Source: Rhizobium lentis | GTDB lineage: Bacteria > Pseudomonadota > Alphaproteobacteria > Rhizobiales > Rhizobiaceae | Assembly: GCF_014200175.1 (NCBI RefSeq) | Contig: NZ_JACHBD010000004.1 | Coordinates: forward strand, 310,001-374,000 | DNA length: 64,000 nucleotides | Direction of reading: 5' to 3' | Notes under the pieces: model-generated | Database searches by the model: none | Seen by the model: the letters and a program-made list of their open reading frames with translations, nothing else | What the model was told of the DNA's origin: nothing | Translations under genes and position numbers: made by a program | Part shown: piece after piece, positions 34,785-42,894 of the stretch | How the letters are laid out: each line of letters begins with the position of its first letter | Numbering within the stretch: position 1 is the first letter of the stretch

Positions 34785-35465
34785 TCACATCTTTTCGATT
34801 TGATCAAGCATCAGCTGCACGGGCGTCGGGCGCCCGAATATGTCCACATCGAGCGACACGTAACCCTTCTCATCATCGATCAAGCCGATGATGCCAGGGA
34901 ACGATGCGAACGGTCCTTCGGTGATCCGCACCCGTTCCTTCAGCTCGAATTTGTACTCTTTACGAGCGCTGGCATCGTACTTCCCGTCTTCTGCCATCTT
35001 CTTGAATCGACTAATCGAATCAGCGTCGGCACGGTAAGGACGGATAGCACCGCCAACCACGTCAATGACGTCCTTTACGTGCAGCAGACCCATCATCGCC
35101 TGGGCGATCGGGCAGCAATGAACGAGCACATAACCGAGGATTACAGGACGTGGCGGGATGATGCAGACGCGGCCACGCTTCACCACCTTGCACTCGTTCG
35201 TCATCACAACCAGTGATTCCACGTCGGAGGCATTCAGCACTTTTTCCACAGCCTTCTCGCGCCCTGTCGTCACCCTCAGGCAGAACCAGCCTGCCTTCGG
35301 CACTTCCGGATCACGCCCCAAGCGAATCACGGTGCCCCTCGAAGCCATGTTCAGATGATCAATCCGCAGTCTGTTTGCGCCAGCCACCTTGTCGCGCTTC
35401 AGCCAAGCCTCGGCGCGTACGACGATCACGCCATTGAGATCACCCTTCCTAAATTGCATCGACAT
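34785..35465 (-). CDS. NusG-like protein (NGN + KOW), putative late antiterminator
   Basis: 226 residues from ATG 35465, overlapping the preceding gene; ATG 35459 is alternative. Residues about 57-145 (AGWFCLRVTTGREKAVEKVL ... PRPVILGYVLVHC) match the NusG N-terminal domain, which binds the RNA polymerase clamp. Residues about 172-226 (FELKERVRITEGPFASFPGI ... IGLIDDEKGYVSLDVD) form a KOW domain. An extra 55-residue N-terminal extension is present. Housekeeping NusG is usually about 180 residues and lies by secE, so this is a specialised paralogue. Position at the end of the early operon and before a terminator suggests a Q-like role. Regulatory function is inferred. Confidence 0.75.
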   Translation of the reverse strand: MSMQFRKGDLNGVIVVRAEAWLKRDKVAGANRLRIDHLNMASRGTVIRLGRDPEVPKAGWFCLRVTTGREKAVEKVLNASDVESLVVMTNECKVVKRGRVCIIPPRPVILGYVLVHCCPIAQAMMGLLHVKDVIDVVGGAIRPYRADADSISRFKKMAEDGKYDASARKEYKFELKERVRITEGPFASFPGIIGLIDDEKGYVSLDVDIFGRPTPVQLMLDQIEKM

Positions 35466-36792
35466 CGCCCCGCTCCATGCCCAATGCCGCACGAGCGGCC
35501 ATTTCGAATTCACCCAGGCCTTCCGGCCCGCCTTTCGGGAAATAGACCACCCGCATGCCGCCCGGATCCGGGACGAACGGCCAGTTCATCTGCTGGTGAT
35601 AGGCGCGCCACCGCTCGTAGGTTTCCGAGCCGACCGGTACGGCCTCGCAGAGATCGGCAAGGATGGCGAAGCGGGGATCCGCTGCGCCCCTGCCGCGATC
35701 CTTGGCCAGTTTGTCGAGCGCATGCGCCTCGGGATAGCCGCTGTCGCTTTGGCGACGCCGGCGCTCCTGCATGCGGTAGTCGTCTGGAAACACCAACTCG
35801 TTGCCATCCACCGCGATGCCGCGATGGTTCGCCCACGACCTGGCTGTTGTTTCGCTGGAGCGGCGCAAGCGGTTGTAGGTCTCGACGGCGAGCTCGAGCA
35901 GATTATCGGGCAACTCGATGGCTACCGGGCCATCCAGCAGCGCCAGCGCCCGCTTGCCTGCCCAGATCGGCCCGAAGGGCGCGACCGGAATGGCCTCTTC
36001 CTGCCGGCGCTTTTCGGCCTGCCCGCGCACCACCTGCGGCGCGATCGCGTCGACGAGATCGAACATCCGGTCCCTGAGGTAGACGCCGAGCGCCGCAGCC
36101 TTCGGCTTACCCTTGTGCTCGCCAGAAGCCAGCTTCGGGCACGCTGCCAGATAGGCATCGCGGCGCTCTTCCGCTCTCTGCCGCTCTTCCGGTGAAAGCT
36201 TCACGAACTGCTGGAACGCCCATTCAGGAGCCGAGGAGAGCACATCGGGCCAGGGATTGTCATGCCTGCCGACGATGAGCGCCTGGAACCGCTTGCGCAA
36301 CGCTTTCGGATCATCTTCCGAAACCTCGCGCGCGCTCCCTCTCTCTCTTACGGGTTCTATTACAGGTTCCCTTACAGGTTCTATTGAGGACTCAGGAGTC
36401 CGGTTCAAACCGCCATTTGAGTCCGGTTGAAGGGCGCATTCCTGTCCGGTTGAGATCTCGCTTGAAGCGGACAAATTGTCCGGTTCATTTTCCGGGGAAT
36501 CAGTGGTCTCGAAGCGACGGAAACCAGCTTCAAAACCAAGACTGTATCGGTTCGCCTTGCGGTTCTTTCCCTCGCGCTGCTCGACCCAATTGACCAGCCC
36601 CTTGTCGCGCAAAGAGGACAGTGAGCGGCGCACCGAGCGCTCGTCGATCTCACAGGCGTTGGCAAGATAATCCTGCTTTGGATAGCAGCCGAAGATCGGG
36701 TTATGGCAGTCGGCCAGGTGCCACAACACCCGCGCCTCGGTGCAGCTGATGCCGCGCACCTTGACGGCCCACATAGTCGCCTCATGGCTCAT
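35449..36792 (-). CDS. Winged-helix replication-initiation-type protein
   Basis: 447 residues from ATG 36792. The N-terminal 90 residues form a winged helix (GISCTEARVLWHLADCHNP ... QDYLANACEIDERSVRRSLS), like phage O/Rep-type proteins. A linker follows with repeats of EPVREPVIEPV (residues about 138-150). The C-terminal half is helical and basic. By analogy with lambda O it could bind an origin inside its own gene or nearby. The linker DNA has a repeated CCTTACAGGTTC-like element (about 36345-36385), a possible iteron-like feature. It could instead be a regulator. Confidence 0.6.
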   Translation of the reverse strand: MSHEATMWAVKVRGISCTEARVLWHLADCHNPIFGCYPKQDYLANACEIDERSVRRSLSSLRDKGLVNWVEQREGKNRKANRYSLGFEAGFRRFETTDSPENEPDNLSASSEISTGQECALQPDSNGGLNRTPESSIEPVREPVIEPVRERGSAREVSEDDPKALRKRFQALIVGRHDNPWPDVLSSAPEWAFQQFVKLSPEERQRAEERRDAYLAACPKLASGEHKGKPKAAALGVYLRDRMFDLVDAIAPQVVRGQAEKRRQEEAIPVAPFGPIWAGKRALALLDGPVAIELPDNLLELAVETYNRLRRSSETTARSWANHRGIAVDGNELVFPDDYRMQERRRRQSDSGYPEAHALDKLAKDRGRGAADPRFAILADLCEAVPVGSETYERWRAYHQQMNWPFVPDPGGMRVVYFPKGGPEGLGEFEMAARAALGMERGDVDAI

Positions 36793-36855
36793 GTGGCACC
36801 GCCGTATTCCGCGCGCCCGCCGCACGCAAACATGCTCATCGTCATTGCCCCCGTA

Positions 36856-37113
36856 TCAATCACCCTGGCTTTTCGGCGCTAGCCCCGCCGCTGCCAGGAA
36901 ATTCTGAAATCGCTCCTCGACCCGGCGCCGCGCCGCGTCTTCCCTCAGTTCCGTGCCGGTCGCGGACGTGCCGCTTTCCGTCAGCCAAATGCGCCACCGC
37001 CAAAGCCGCGCGAGCGCAGGCGGCGGATAGACCGCCCCGACATCCACTGACCCGCACTTCGCGAGCCGTCGGTAGGTTTCGTCACGCCACTGCAGTTCCG
37101 TCGGCTTGCCCAT
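36856..37113 (-). CDS. Small phage protein, unknown
   Basis: An 85-residue protein rich in Arg and Trp (TELQWRDETYRRLAK, ALARLWRWRIWLTES) ending QNFLAAAGLAPKSQGD. It follows the helicase-methyltransferase gene by 3 bases and precedes the replication-type gene. Probably helical. No family recognised. Confidence 0.5.
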   Translation of the reverse strand: MGKPTELQWRDETYRRLAKCGSVDVGAVYPPPALARLWRWRIWLTESGTSATGTELREDAARRRVEERFQNFLAAAGLAPKSQGD

Positions 37114-37116
37114 CGC

Positions 37117-39738
37117 TCACTCCGCCGCCTCTGCGACCGCATCGAGCACGTCGAACATGTCGGGCACGGCGATCTTGGCTTCCGCCGCGCGGCAGTAGCG
37201 CAGGCCGTCGCGGAAATACTTGTCCGAGAGTTCCGAGGCCTGCCCGCGCCGGCCCTTCAGGATGGCGCGATAAGGCACTGTCATCAGGCCGCCGAAGGGG
37301 TCGTAGACGACGTCACCCGGGTTGGAGTACCGGTCGATCAGTCGGTCGACGATGTCGATCTGGAAGGGGCAGACGTGCTTTTCGAGATTGCGCTGCGCCT
37401 GCTCGCCGTTCAGCGTCCGCATCCGGACGATATCGGTCCAGACGGCCGGATGCTTCGAGCGCGGCGCCAAGGTCATGTATGTCTTCGACAGGTTGTCGCG
37501 CGCCGCCAGCTCCTCGCCGAGCCGCACGTGCTCGTCGAAATCATAGACCTGCGCGCTGTCCTGCAGCTGCTTGAACAGGTCGGAGACCACCTTCGGCCCC
37601 ATGCGCACCATCTCGTCGGTGGTCAGCAGGCGATTGCCGGACGAGGGCCAGAAGGAATGCGCGTCGAGCTGCCAGCGGGCCAGCGTGTAGCCGCTGCCGG
37701 GCACATGGGCGCGCCGATCGCCGTCTGTCCACGGCACATGCGAGCCGTCGGCCGCGATCACCTGCGGCGGCTGATGCACGATCCGCTCGTCGGCGTAACC
37801 CTTGGAGCGGTCCGTCTGCGGCTTGCGGAAGAGCAGGACGTATTCCGGGCAGCCGACGCCCATCTTCGAGGCGTCCTTCATCATCTCGGAATAGGTCAGC
37901 CGATAGGTCTGATTGTTCTCCGACACGACATCGGTCGTGATGGTGATCATCCCGCAATATTGAAAGCCGTGCTTGAGGTAGTGGAAGATCGCTTCGGCAT
38001 GAAAGGGCGAGATCGTCGGCACGCCCTCGCCGGTCACCGCCCCGAACAGCACCCGGTCCTTGACGTGGACGCAGGCGAGCCGGCCCGGCTGGATGATGCG
38101 CAGCAGCTCCGGCGTCAGATAATCCATCTGCGACCAGAAATGATCGTTGTCGTCGGTGTGGCCGAAGTCGTTGTAGCTCTCGGTATATTCGTAGTGGTTT
38201 GAGAACGGCACCGAGGTGACGAGCAGCCCGACCGAATTGTCGGCAGTCAGCCGAGCCTCTTCGACGCAGTCGTTATTGGCGATCTTAAAGGAATCGCCGG
38301 TTTCGACCCGCCGCTCCAGCCCGACCGAGCGCTTCAGCAGATCCGCGACCGGCAGCTTGTCGAGGCCATATTTGCGCACGATACCGGCCATGCGTTCCAT
38401 CATCTCGTCATGGTCGCGCCACTTGCGCTCCATGACGCGGCGAACCTCACGCTCCGCTTCGGAATAGATGATGTCGATCCGGCATTCATGCACCTGGCCG
38501 AAGCGGACGATGCGGTGGACCGCCTGGATGAAGTCGTGGAACTTGAAGCCGATCCCGACGAAGATTTCCCAGTGGCAGTGTTTCTGGAAATTGCAGCCGG
38601 CGCCGGACATTTCCGGCTTGGTGGCGAGATCGCGGATCCTGCCATGCTTGAAGCCCAGCGCGTTCGCCTCGTTCACTTCAATCGACTGAGAGCCATAAAT
38701 CGAGGCAACACCGGGCACGGCCGCCTCGATCGCGCGGCGCTCGTCCTCGAGGTCGTGCCAAAGGATGCGATGCGCCTCGGGATCCTCGGCGATCAGCGCG
38801 CACATCTTCTCGATCCGCGCGTCGAGGCTTTCGCGCTTGGCAAGGCTCGCCTGCGTCACGCCGAGGGCGGCATTGTGGATCAGCAGGCCCTGGCCGTCGC
38901 GATCGTAGCCGGCCGAGCGCGGATCGAGCTTGACCTCATGCCAGTTCACCTTCATCGGCGGCAGCTGGTAGCCTTCGTCGGAGAAACCGAGATCGGACGG
39001 CTTCTGCAGGAAGATCGCCCAGCTGTGGACCCACAGCCAGAATTCCTCTTCCTTGTGCGGGAAGAGTGTCAGGTCGCCGGCTTTTTCCGAGTTGCGCTGG
39101 AAGAAGCGCGTCAGGGCCTGGCCGGTATCCATGACGCCGAGGAAACCGGAATAGTGGATCAGTTCCTTCAGCCGGTTCGGGCTCGGCGTCGCCGTGGCGA
39201 CGAACTTGTATTTGACCTTTTCGAAGAGCGGCAGGAAGGTCTGGAACGTCTTCGTTCCATAGCCGCGCAGCACGGCCGCTTCGTCGAGGCTGGCCGCGAC
39301 AAAGCGGGACACGTCGATCTTGCCTTCGCGAACGCTCTCATAGTTCGTCAGGTAGATCAGCGGATTGCCTTCGACCCGGCCGTCGAGCTCGTTGCCGATC
39401 TCCGCCGTCGACCGGATGAATTTCAGCCGCACCGCGCAGTCGCCGGCGAACCGCTCTTCGGCTTCGTCGAAGAATTCCTGTTTCACGCCGAGCGGCAGCA
39501 CGATCAGGCAGAGGCCGCCATCCGTGTTGCGGATCTTGCGCATCAGCTCGATCTGGATCGAGGTCTTGTGCAAGCCGAAATTTGCGAAGATCGCCCGCTG
39601 GCCGCCGCGCAGCGCCCATTGCACGATCCTGCGGCAATGCGGTGCCAGGCGCGGGTTCAGATCGCTCTCGCGAACCTCGAAGCCGGTGGCCGTGGCGATC
39701 CGCATTTTGTTGCGGAGAAAGGCGCTGTAGTCGTTCAC
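37117..39738 (-). CDS. SF2 helicase fused to DNA methyltransferase
   Basis: 873 residues from GTG 39738 (GTGA overlap). N-terminal SF2/SNF2-like ATPase: motif I is the unusual FANFGLHKTS (51-60) instead of GxGKT, then SLDEAAVL (150-157, motif II), ATATPSPN (181-188, motif III) and QAVHRIVRFGQ (405-415, motif VI). C-terminal amino-methyltransferase of the beta type: LLVTSVPFSNHYEY (505-518) stands where TSPPY/W is expected, and YDPFGGLMTVPY (812-823) is the SAM-binding FxGxG-like block, followed by GQASELSDKYF. It may translocate on DNA and methylate A or N4-C, for self-protection or packaging. Activity uncertain because two key motifs deviate. Confidence 0.78.
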   Translation of the reverse strand: MNDYSAFLRNKMRIATATGFEVRESDLNPRLAPHCRRIVQWALRGGQRAIFANFGLHKTSIQIELMRKIRNTDGGLCLIVLPLGVKQEFFDEAEERFAGDCAVRLKFIRSTAEIGNELDGRVEGNPLIYLTNYESVREGKIDVSRFVAASLDEAAVLRGYGTKTFQTFLPLFEKVKYKFVATATPSPNRLKELIHYSGFLGVMDTGQALTRFFQRNSEKAGDLTLFPHKEEEFWLWVHSWAIFLQKPSDLGFSDEGYQLPPMKVNWHEVKLDPRSAGYDRDGQGLLIHNAALGVTQASLAKRESLDARIEKMCALIAEDPEAHRILWHDLEDERRAIEAAVPGVASIYGSQSIEVNEANALGFKHGRIRDLATKPEMSGAGCNFQKHCHWEIFVGIGFKFHDFIQAVHRIVRFGQVHECRIDIIYSEAEREVRRVMERKWRDHDEMMERMAGIVRKYGLDKLPVADLLKRSVGLERRVETGDSFKIANNDCVEEARLTADNSVGLLVTSVPFSNHYEYTESYNDFGHTDDNDHFWSQMDYLTPELLRIIQPGRLACVHVKDRVLFGAVTGEGVPTISPFHAEAIFHYLKHGFQYCGMITITTDVVSENNQTYRLTYSEMMKDASKMGVGCPEYVLLFRKPQTDRSKGYADERIVHQPPQVIAADGSHVPWTDGDRRAHVPGSGYTLARWQLDAHSFWPSSGNRLLTTDEMVRMGPKVVSDLFKQLQDSAQVYDFDEHVRLGEELAARDNLSKTYMTLAPRSKHPAVWTDIVRMRTLNGEQAQRNLEKHVCPFQIDIVDRLIDRYSNPGDVVYDPFGGLMTVPYRAILKGRRGQASELSDKYFRDGLRYCRAAEAKIAVPDMFDVLDAVAEAAE

Positions 39739-41858
39739 TCCGCCGCCTCCACGAATTCATAGCGTCCGTTGCACTCGGCCAGCAGCTGGATCATCTTTTT
39801 CGGCACGCTGTTGCCGACGAGGTGGCCGATCTGGGTTTTCGTGGGCTTGCGTTTCACGAGCTTGCCGCGCTCGTCGACGTATTCGATCACGTGGTCGAAG
39901 CTCTTAGGATCGAAGCCATGCGCCGCGGCACCCTCCAGCGGGTCGAGCATGCGCATGCAGATATCGGTGATCACCATCGTCTGGCCGTTCACCTGGACGG
40001 TGACGAGGCCGTGACGGGCCAATCCAGTTAGCGCGCGCAGCGGTTCGTCGGCTCGGCCGCCTTCGGAGCCAGAACCGTAGTAGGCTTGCAAAAACGGCAT
40101 GATCAGCATTTCATGACCGCCGCCGCAGGTCTGCGTCGGCAGGGGATGGCTGATATCCTGCCCGTCCTTGTCGTTGCCGCGCAGCCTGGTCAGAGCTGCA
40201 GCGACAATGCCCTGTTGCGACTGGCCGCGCTCCCCGCCGGTCGTGACCGTCGACAGCGGGTCGCGCGCATCGTGGCCATTATTGCCGGTATTGTGCTGTG
40301 CAAGGAAAACCGCGCCGACGCCCTGCTGGGGATAGACGGTCAAAGTCGCCAGCGGATCGGCAACATCACGCCCCGACCGGAACTCGACAGAGCCGTCGGC
40401 GCGCGGGTCGCCATTGTGCTGCGCCAGAAACGCCGCCACGACCGCCTGGCGCTGTCCGCCGGCCGTCTGCGTCCCGATCGGGTTCTCGATATCGAGGCAC
40501 CGTGCCACCTGTCCTTCATGTTCGCCATTTCCAGCTTGGATCATGGTCGCCGCTACGAGCGACAGCCCAGCCCCTCCCGCCGTGATCGTGTGCAGCGGCT
40601 CGTCGGCAGCGCCGAAGGGCTTCTGCGCATTGCGCGTCGTCGACATGTGTACGGCCGCCACGCCGAGCGGCGGCGCGCCGCCCGGGCGCTTCTCGAAATT
40701 GTTCGCCGTATAGGTCGGCAATGGCTCCTCGACATGCGCACCAGTCGAGCCAGGCCGGAACTTCGTCAGGTGCGCTGCGACCAGGACCGAATCGGGCTTG
40801 GTGGTCACGGTCTGCATCGGCTCTTCGACCGAACGCTCCGCCGACTGCCCCATCCGGCCGCCGACGCCGGCGATAACCGGCACGACCAGCGCCAGCTCGC
40901 CGCGATGCGCGGTCGTGAAGGTGCGCATCGGCTCGTCAATGTCATGAACGCGATCGCCGCCGGTATGGGTGATCGGCACGATGAACGGCCGCTTTGCGTT
41001 GACCACATAGCGCATCACCCCGCGCGCGATCCGCCGCAGCGTCGCCTCGGCGAGCGGCTTCTTGCGGTCGAAGATCGATTTGACGGGCAGTGACCAGTCG
41101 ATGATCGTATTTGCCCCGACCCACGGCTTAAGGCCGAGCGCCTTCGCCTTGTCGCGCGGCGCATGCGTACGCTCCGGCCAGTAGATTGGCCCGCCGTCGG
41201 CGCGCGCCACGCCGAAGAAACGTTTGCGGATCGTCGGGATGCCGTAATCGGCGCAGACCAGGATGCGGTGCTCGAAGCTATAACCGAGGTCCTGCATGTG
41301 CTGCAGCCAAGCGCGCCAGATACGGCCCTTGTGACGCGGATCCGGGATCAGCCATTGATTCTCGACGGGAATACGCTCGCCCTTGGCGGCCACCGAGCCG
41401 TCGCGCCGCATCGCCCTGCCCGTCTTCTTGTCGCGCTTGCAGATCAGCGGCCCCCAGGTCCGGATCTCCTGGACGTTCTCCATGGTAATCACCTCGGGGC
41501 GCACCTGCCCGGCCCAGCGCGGAATTACCCAGGCGAGCGAACGCCGGCGCTTGCTGACCGGTTTGGAACCCTTGGCGACCGAGAAATGCGTGCAGTCGGG
41601 CGAGGCATGCAGGATTCGAACGCCGCGGCCGCGCGTCGCCTGCCTTGGATCAACCTCGAAAACGTCGCAGCGCAGGTGCCTGGTATGCGGGTGGCGCTTC
41701 TCATGCATGGCGATCGCCAGCGGATCGTGATTGACGGCGAGGTGCACGTGAAAGCCGGCATCTTCCAGCCCGTCGCAACCGCCGCCCATGCCGGCGAAGA
41801 GAACGACGGTCATGCGGTTGTCGAGCACGAAGCTCTTCGGCATTGCCATGGAATTCAT
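39735..41858 (-). CDS. C5-cytosine DNA methyltransferase with repeat-rich target-recognition region
   Basis: 707 residues from ATG 41858 (ATGA overlap). Motif I VVLFAGMGGGCDGLE (18-32), catalytic Cys89 in HASPDCTHFS (PDC instead of the usual PPC), ENV at 127-129, DYGIPTIRKRFFGVA (204-218) as motif VIII, and HLVGNSVPKKM (679-689) as motif X. Between VIII and X are nine degenerate copies of D/E-x-P-L/M-x-T-x-T-x-G-G (residues 307-611, every 26-42 residues). It is expected to methylate cytosine and protect phage DNA from restriction. The target site may be set by the repeats. Confidence 0.85.
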   Translation of the reverse strand: MNSMAMPKSFVLDNRMTVVLFAGMGGGCDGLEDAGFHVHLAVNHDPLAIAMHEKRHPHTRHLRCDVFEVDPRQATRGRGVRILHASPDCTHFSVAKGSKPVSKRRRSLAWVIPRWAGQVRPEVITMENVQEIRTWGPLICKRDKKTGRAMRRDGSVAAKGERIPVENQWLIPDPRHKGRIWRAWLQHMQDLGYSFEHRILVCADYGIPTIRKRFFGVARADGGPIYWPERTHAPRDKAKALGLKPWVGANTIIDWSLPVKSIFDRKKPLAEATLRRIARGVMRYVVNAKRPFIVPITHTGGDRVHDIDEPMRTFTTAHRGELALVVPVIAGVGGRMGQSAERSVEEPMQTVTTKPDSVLVAAHLTKFRPGSTGAHVEEPLPTYTANNFEKRPGGAPPLGVAAVHMSTTRNAQKPFGAADEPLHTITAGGAGLSLVAATMIQAGNGEHEGQVARCLDIENPIGTQTAGGQRQAVVAAFLAQHNGDPRADGSVEFRSGRDVADPLATLTVYPQQGVGAVFLAQHNTGNNGHDARDPLSTVTTGGERGQSQQGIVAAALTRLRGNDKDGQDISHPLPTQTCGGGHEMLIMPFLQAYYGSGSEGGRADEPLRALTGLARHGLVTVQVNGQTMVITDICMRMLDPLEGAAAHGFDPKSFDHVIEYVDERGKLVKRKPTKTQIGHLVGNSVPKKMIQLLAECNGRYEFVEAAE

Positions 41859-42148
41859 TCTGCCCCCTCTGCGGCGCGCGCCGCTTCCCTCATTGCCCCG
41901 GCAGCCATGTGCACGGGCATCACCACCGTCGGCGGGAAGCCGCCGTCGGGCAGTCTTGTTGCGTTCGAATAGGCGAGCAGCGCGTCGAGGTAATCGACGC
42001 CGGCGGAAAAGCCGTGCCGCTGCAGGATGGCGCGGATCGTCGCCTGCTCGCGATGGATGATCGAAAGCGGGCAACGCAGCAGCCACGATGCCCAGTCGGG
42101 CGGACCGGCACCAAGCGAGCCTTCGATGATCGGCAGGACATCGCTCAT
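41855..42148 (-). CDS. Small phage protein, unknown
   Basis: 97 residues from ATG 42148 (MSDVLPIIEGSLGAGPPDWA...), coupled by ATGA to both neighbours. Helical pattern (EQATIRAILQRHGF, LDALLAYSNAT) and a C-terminal MPVHMAAGAMREAA. A longer upstream frame exists but runs through the neighbouring membrane gene. No known family; part of the modification operon. Confidence 0.5.
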   Translation of the reverse strand: MSDVLPIIEGSLGAGPPDWASWLLRCPLSIIHREQATIRAILQRHGFSAGVDYLDALLAYSNATRLPDGGFPPTVVMPVHMAAGAMREAARAAEGAE

Positions 42149-42342
42149 TGTCTCACCATCGCCCAGACCAGCCAGATGCAGAGTGAGGCGAGCGCCGCCG
42201 CCGCCACGATCAGCGTGTTGAATATCCGGTTCGCCGTCCGCACATAGTCCGGCACCCTCACCCTTACCGTGCCCGCCGCAAAGGCGAAGACGATGACCGT
42301 CACAGTGATCGGCACGATCCAGTTGCCCAGTTCGACAATCAT
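42145..42342 (-). CDS. Small two-helix membrane protein
   Basis: 65 residues with hydrophobic segments at about 8-25 (WIVPITVTVIVFAFAAG) and 42-62 (LIVAAAALASLCIWLVWAM) around a basic loop. Unexpected inside a DNA-modification operon. It could be a superinfection-exclusion or anchoring protein. Overlaps neighbours by four bases on both sides. Confidence 0.5.
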   Translation of the reverse strand: MIVELGNWIVPITVTVIVFAFAAGTVRVRVPDYVRTANRIFNTLIVAAAALASLCIWLVWAMVRQ

Positions 42343-42614
42343 GCCGCGCCCCTCGTTTCACGGTGGACACTTGCTGTAACAGCTTGATTTCGCTTGTCCC
42401 GGAAGGTGAGGTAGAGCGTCGGGTCGCGCTTCATCGCCGCGCAGAGCGCCAGCATGCTCGCAGCCGAAAGCACGCTTTCGCGGCAGGCCCGCGAGATCAT
42501 TGCCGGATTGAGCCCGGCATAGATCTGCGGCGCGCTGCGCGTCGTCAGGCGGTTGTCGTCGAGCCACTGGCGGACATCGCGGGCAAGGCGGGCGCGGTCG
42601 ATTTCAGGCTGCAT
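42339..42614 (-). CDS. HTH-like small phage protein
   Basis: 91 residues from ATG 42614, with GGAGGG five bases upstream. Helical, basic N-terminus (MQPEIDRARLARDVRQWLDD) and a central SAPQIYAGLNPAMISRACRE that reads like a helix-turn-helix. Possibly a DNA-binding regulator. Family not recognised. Confidence 0.5.
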   Translation of the reverse strand: MQPEIDRARLARDVRQWLDDNRLTTRSAPQIYAGLNPAMISRACRESVLSAASMLALCAAMKRDPTLYLTFRDKRNQAVTASVHRETRGAA

Positions 42615-42894
42615 CGCCGCCCTCCTGTCCGCCATCGTCGGTCAGGCGAATGCCGAGGCTCGCCGGGTCGATCCAGAGTGCCGCCCAGATCTTCGCTCGG
42701 GCCACGCCACCCTTCAGCCGGCCCTTGCAGGCAAGCTCGAACTCATCACGCGTCAGGCCGGAGCGTTTACGCAGATCGGCGAGCGCCGCCTTCTCGCCGT
42801 TGCGCCGCTGCGACGGGAAATCGAGCCGCACCATCATCGCGACGCGAAGGGCGAGGAACTGCTTGAGCATGGCCGGTGAGAAATCAGTCGTCAT
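42604..42894 (-). CDS. Small phage protein, unknown
   Basis: A 96-residue protein (MTTDFSPAMLKQFLALRVAM...) with DLRKRSGLTRDEFELACKGR, a possible helix-turn-helix. The stop overlaps the next start and the start overlaps the PP-loop gene, so it is translationally coupled. Function unknown. Confidence 0.5.
   Translation of the reverse strand: MTTDFSPAMLKQFLALRVAMMVRLDFPSQRRNGEKAALADLRKRSGLTRDEFELACKGRLKGGVARAKIWAALWIDPASLGIRLTDDGGQEGGDAA

Noticed and set aside
36345..36385. Repeated CCTTACAGGTTC-like units in the replication-type gene as origin iterons
   Set aside because: They encode the EPVREPVIEPV linker repeat; too few copies and no AT-rich unwinding region, so kept only as a remark.
38410..39762. 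A 450-codon rightward frame opposite the helicase-methyltransferase gene
   Set aside because: Mirror of a real gene in a GC-rich genome; composition is Arg/Asp/Val-rich and motif-free.
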